A stretch of 8,235 nt of DNA. It comes from an uncultured Clostridia bacterium (GTDB taxonomy: Bacteria; Bacillota; Clostridia; Oscillospirales; Acutalibacteraceae). Below are positions 5,931 to 8,235 of the stretch, in pieces. Every line of letters starts with the position of its first letter. The stretch's first letter is position 1. The notes under the pieces are model-generated. The model was not told the origin of the DNA. It did no database searches and saw only the letters and a list, made by a program, of their open reading frames with translations. The stretch spans positions 1-8,235 of the forward strand of contig CAMHOI010000035.1 in NCBI GenBank assembly GCA_946186725.1. The letters run 5' to 3'. Both the position numbers and the translations under genes were made by a program.

Positions 5931-5956
5931 GTCCTTTTCTGGTATGAGAGCGGGGC

Positions 5957-5985
5957 TTGCGCGCGCGGAGATCCGGTTGTATAAT
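5957..5985 (+). promoter_or_regulatory. Sigma-A-type promoter of the permease-queH operon
   Basis: TTGCGC (5957-5962), 17 bases, then a perfect TATAAT (5980-5985). The predicted start near 5991-5993 leaves a leader of only about 20 bases that begins at the Shine-Dalgarno region, which rules out start codons upstream of 6011. Confidence 0.8.
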
Positions 5986-6010
5986 GAGAAAAAAGAAGGA
6001 GGGAAATCAC

Positions 6011-6952
6011 GTGGGTGATTTGTTGCTCTATTTTCGCGGGGTCGCGACCCAGGTAGCGGTCATTTTCGTGCTGATCGCGGTGGGAGTCCTGCTGACCTGC
6101 CGCCGTCTCATCCGCGAGAGCGGCGCCCGCGTCATCACCGACGTCCTGCTCTACGCCGTCACCCCCGCCGTCATCCTCAAGTCCTTCCTGACGGTGCGCT
6201 TTTCCTCCGAGAACGCCCGGTATATGCTCCTCGCGCTGGCCAGCGCCCTCGTCGTCCACGCCGTCGGGCTTGGGCTGGGCCTGCTCTGCTTCTGCCGCAG
6301 GGAGAAGCCCTCCCGCAACCTGCTGACGAGCGCCGTCATCTTCGCCAACGGGGGCTTCATGGCCCTGCCGCTGGCGCAGGCGCTGCTGGGGGACATGGGC
6401 GTCTTTCTGGTCTCGATGTACGTGGCGGTGTTTAACCTCGTGATCTGGACGCTGGGCGTCAAGCTTTTTTCCAAAGAGCCCGTCTCCGCCAAAAAGCTCC
6501 TGCTCAATCCCAACCTGATCGCCGTGGCGCTGGGCGTGATCCTGTTCTTCTGCCGCGTCGATCTGACGGGCGTGACCGTCCTGTTTGAGCCGCTGACCCA
6601 CCTGGCCAACCTCAACACCCCGCTGGCCATGCTCCTGATCGGCTACTATCTGGCCAACGCCCGGTGGAAGCCCTCCCGCGCCGACGGGCCGGCCCTGCTC
6701 GCCGTCGCCCTGCGGTTGATCGGCGTGCCGCTGATCGCGCTGGGCGGTCTCTGGCTGCTGGGGATCAGAGGAGATCTGCTGACGGCCTGCCTGCTGCCCG
6801 CCTGCGCGCCGGTGGCCGCCATGACCATGATGTTCGCCGCCCGCTTTGAGAGCGATACCGCCACCGCCTCCCGCATGGTGGCCCTCTCTCACGCGGTCAG
6901 CATCCTGACCATGCCCCTGCTGCTCACCCTCGCACACGCGATAGGAGGATAA
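6011..6952 (+). CDS. AEC-family membrane transporter
   Basis: The 313-residue protein is almost wholly hydrophobic, with about ten predicted membrane segments, and matches the Auxin Efflux Carrier (AEC) family of secondary permeases in length and pattern. The segment FANGGFMALPLAQ (111-123) corresponds to the conserved N-x-G-x-x-x-x-P region in the first half, and the second half repeats the same five-helix arrangement. Bacterial members export or import small organic acids such as malate, but substrate cannot be read from sequence. I chose the GTG at 6011 because GGAGG lies 8 bases ahead of it and the promoter's -10 box covers the only upstream ATG (5984). The stop is one base before the queH start, so the two are translationally coupled. 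Whether the permease has anything to do with queuosine is unknown. Confidence 0.88.
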   Translation: MGDLLLYFRGVATQVAVIFVLIAVGVLLTCRRLIRESGARVITDVLLYAVTPAVILKSFLTVRFSSENARYMLLALASALVVHAVGLGLGLLCFCRREKPSRNLLTSAVIFANGGFMALPLAQALLGDMGVFLVSMYVAVFNLVIWTLGVKLFSKEPVSAKKLLLNPNLIAVALGVILFFCRVDLTGVTVLFEPLTHLANLNTPLAMLLIGYYLANARWKPSRADGPALLAVALRLIGVPLIALGGLWLLGIRGDLLTACLLPACAPVAAMTMMFAARFESDTATASRMVALSHAVSILTMPLLLTLAHAIGG

Positions 6953-6953
6953 C

Positions 6954-7541
6954 GTGGAGAACTACGACAAGCGTATGCAGGCGGTGATCGCCGCCCTGGG
7001 GGACAGGCGCCCCCGCCTGCTCCTTCACAGCTGCTGCGGCCCCTGCTCGAGCGCCGTCATCGAGCGGCTGGCGCCCCATTTCGACCTGACGGTCTACTAT
7101 TACAATCCCAATATCGCCCCCGAGGAGGAATACCGCAAACGCCTCGCCGTTCAGCGGAAACTGGTGGAAAAACTGGGCGGAGCCGTCCTCGTCGAGGGCG
7201 AATATGAGCCCGCCGTCTTCCTGGCCGCCGTCCGGGGGCTGGAAGGCGAGCCGGAGGGCGGCGCGCGCTGCACCGAGTGCTTCCGCCTGCGGCTGGAGGC
7301 GACCGCCCGCCGCGCCGCCGAGGGGGGCTTCGACTTCTTCTGCACCACCCTGACCGTCTCCCCCCACAAGGACGCCGAGCGCATCAACGCCATCTCCGAG
7401 GCCCTCGCCGCGCGCTACGGCGTGGCCGCCCTGCCCGCCGACTTCAAGAAGCGGGAGGGGTACAAGCGCTCCATCGAGCTGTCGAAGGCCTACGGCCTCT
7501 ACCGCCAGAATTATTGCGGCTGCCCCTTCTCCGGGCGGTAA
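6954..7541 (+). CDS. queH: Epoxyqueuosine reductase QueH
   Basis: QueH (formerly DUF208) carries out the last step of queuosine synthesis, reducing epoxyqueuosine to queuosine at the wobble position of GUN-anticodon tRNAs; it replaces the unrelated QueG in many bacteria. The 195-residue protein has all the cysteine motifs of the family: SCCGPCS (Cys27, Cys28, Cys31), CTEC (Cys106, Cys109) and the C-terminal YCGCPFS (Cys188, Cys190), which bind an iron-sulfur cluster and an additional metal or form redox pairs. The STLTVSP-type block of the family appears as TTLTVSPHKD (131-140), followed by DFKKREGY (163-170). The GTG at 6954 has AGGAGG five bases upstream (6943-6948), inside the end of the permease gene. 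It is the second and last gene of the operon; a strong terminator follows the stop. Confidence 0.96.
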   Translation: MENYDKRMQAVIAALGDRRPRLLLHSCCGPCSSAVIERLAPHFDLTVYYYNPNIAPEEEYRKRLAVQRKLVEKLGGAVLVEGEYEPAVFLAAVRGLEGEPEGGARCTECFRLRLEATARRAAEGGFDFFCTTLTVSPHKDAERINAISEALAARYGVAALPADFKKREGYKRSIELSKAYGLYRQNYCGCPFSGR

Positions 7542-7544
7542 CGC

Positions 7545-7580
7545 AAAACGCACCCTCCCGCGAGGGTGCGTTTTGATTTC
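7545..7580 (+). terminator. Rho-independent terminator of the permease-queH operon
   Basis: A perfect 13-bp stem, AAAACGCACCCTC (7545-7557) with GAGGGTGCGTTTT (7562-7574), loop CCGC, followed by GATTTC. The A-run and T-run flank the stem, so it could work on both strands. It starts 4 bases after the queH stop. Confidence 0.9.
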
Positions 7581-7603
7581 GGGCTTTCCTTTTTGCTCCG
7601 GAG

Positions 7604-7614
7604 TGTGGTATAAT
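7604..7614 (+). promoter_or_regulatory. Extended -10 promoter of the LURP-one-like gene
   Basis: A perfect TATAAT (7609-7614) is preceded by TGG (extended -10). The best -35 candidate, TTTCCT (7585-7590) at 18 bases, matches only 3 of 6 positions. The predicted start near 7620-7622 gives a leader of about 35 bases. Confidence 0.7.
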
Positions 7615-7654
7615 AGCGTCAGGCCAAAGCGCCAAAGGAAAGGAAGAGAACGCG

Positions 7655-8149
7655 ATGGAACTGTATATCAAGAACAAATGGGTCTCCCTGGGCGGCTCGT
7701 CGACCGTGCAGGACGCCGAGGGCAACGACGTCTTTCTGGTCAAGGGAAAGGTCTTCTCCTTCACGGGCAAAAAGACCCTGACCGATCCGCAGGGCGAGGT
7801 CAGATACATCATCCGCAACAAGTTCTGGCATTTTCTGGCCTACCGCGGCTTCATCCTCGATCCGCAGGAGAACGTCGTCGCCACCATCAAGAGAAAGGCC
7901 TTCTCCCTGCACGACAGCTTCACCATCACCTCCAGTCTGGGCGAGATCCAGATCATCGGCAACATTCTGGAGTTCAACTACCGCGTCACGCTCAACGGCA
8001 ACGAGATCGGCCACGTCGCGCGGAAGATCTCTGTGCGCGATTCCTACGTGCTGACGGTCGAGAGCGGGATCGACCCCGCCTTCATGGCGGCGCTGGTCAT
8101 CGCCATCGACAACATCAACGACCGCAAGAAGTCGGACGCCGTCAACTGA
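7655..8149 (+). CDS. LURP-one-related / YxjI-like (LOR, DUF567) protein
   Basis: This 164-residue protein resembles the LURP-one-related family (YxjI in Bacillus), which folds as a Tubby-like beta-barrel around a central hydrophobic helix. The pattern seen is a series of short beta strands with the family's repeating phrase types: YIKNKW at the start, DAEGNDVFLVKGK (20-32), DPQGEVRYIIRNK (44-56), DPQENVVATIKRK (69-81), LNGNEIGHVARK (112-123), and a hydrophobic C-terminal helix FMAALVIAIDNIND (142-155). There is no signal peptide. Molecular function in bacteria is not established; related barrels bind phosphoinositides or act in membrane tethering, which cannot be assumed here. The ATG at 7655 follows AGGAAGAG-type purines (7641-7648). 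It forms a single-gene transcription unit with its own promoter and terminator. Confidence 0.82.
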   Translation: MELYIKNKWVSLGGSSTVQDAEGNDVFLVKGKVFSFTGKKTLTDPQGEVRYIIRNKFWHFLAYRGFILDPQENVVATIKRKAFSLHDSFTITSSLGEIQIIGNILEFNYRVTLNGNEIGHVARKISVRDSYVLTVESGIDPAFMAALVIAIDNINDRKKSDAVN

Positions 8150-8185
8150 CGCGCGGAGAGTTGCACGTCAAAATCATAACAAAAT

Positions 8186-8219
8186 GAGCGGGATCCCCGG
8201 TGGGGATCCCGCTCTTTTT
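8186..8219 (+). terminator. Rho-independent terminator of the LURP-one-like gene
   Basis: A perfect 13-bp stem, GAGCGGGATCCCC (8186-8198) with GGGGATCCCGCTC (8202-8214), loop GGT, followed by TTTTT (8215-8219). It begins 36 bases after the stop codon. The opposite strand has a short ATTTTG run, so weak activity for a gene entering from the right is possible. Confidence 0.93.
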
Positions 8220-8235
8220 GGTGGACACTAAGGGA

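Noticed and set aside
5957..6010. Upstream starts for the permease (TTG at 5957, ATG at 5984)
   Set aside because: They lie in the -35 and -10 boxes of its promoter, so they are probably not transcribed; the GTG at 6011 has a strong ribosome site.
8186..8214. GGATCC-containing palindrome near the right edge as a cloning scar or recombination site
   Set aside because: It is fully explained by a 13-bp terminator stem followed by five T residues right after a gene.
1..8235. Mobile elements, CRISPR arrays, defence systems, tRNA or rRNA genes
   Set aside because: No transposase, integrase, direct-repeat array, tRNA-like cloverleaf or rRNA sequence was seen; the genes are chromosomal housekeeping types with uniform composition.

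Overview
This window is high-GC, with G/C-rich third codon positions, and every gene in it is of a chromosomal housekeeping type. The gene set is a TepA-like ClpP-fold peptidase, an FtsK/SpoIIIE DNA translocase, UppP, RecJ, QueH and an AEC permease. The Shine-Dalgarno sites are strong (AGGAGG type) and the TATAAT -10 boxes are perfect. Together these point to a GC-rich Firmicute, most likely a gut-type clostridium (Oscillospiraceae-like). That placement is inference. No phage, insertion sequence, CRISPR or tRNA was seen.

Left part (1-1800), all on the minus strand. Position 1 cuts into the 5' end of recJ, which has its own promoter. Upstream of it lies a 67-residue unknown gene with a strong terminator and an unusual perfect inverted repeat that includes its start codon. 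A 246-base gene-free stretch (608-853) follows, holding an extended -10 promoter and about 160 nt of strongly foldable sequence, including a C(UUCG)G-capped 11-bp hairpin. This looks like an undescribed structured RNA or leader. Next comes a membrane-anchored, ComEC-like metallo-beta-lactamase-fold protein.

Middle part (1788-5930), also minus strand. One operon runs from a near-consensus promoter at 5902-5930 through tepA, uppP and ftsK/spoIIIE to a hairpin terminator at 1788-1824. The translocase is split into two overlapping frames: a membrane half, and a motor half in the +1 frame. The motor frame opens with a TTG preceded by a very good Shine-Dalgarno site. This is either an indel (natural or technical) or a real two-part or recoded protein.

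Right part (5957-8219), plus strand and divergent from the tepA operon. A two-gene operon encodes an AEC-family permease and QueH (queuosine synthesis), separated by one base and ended by a terminator. A separately promoted LURP-one/YxjI-like protein with its own terminator closes the window.

Most of the window is ordinary. The parts that deserve a second look are the 605-816 RNA/dyad region and the split translocase.
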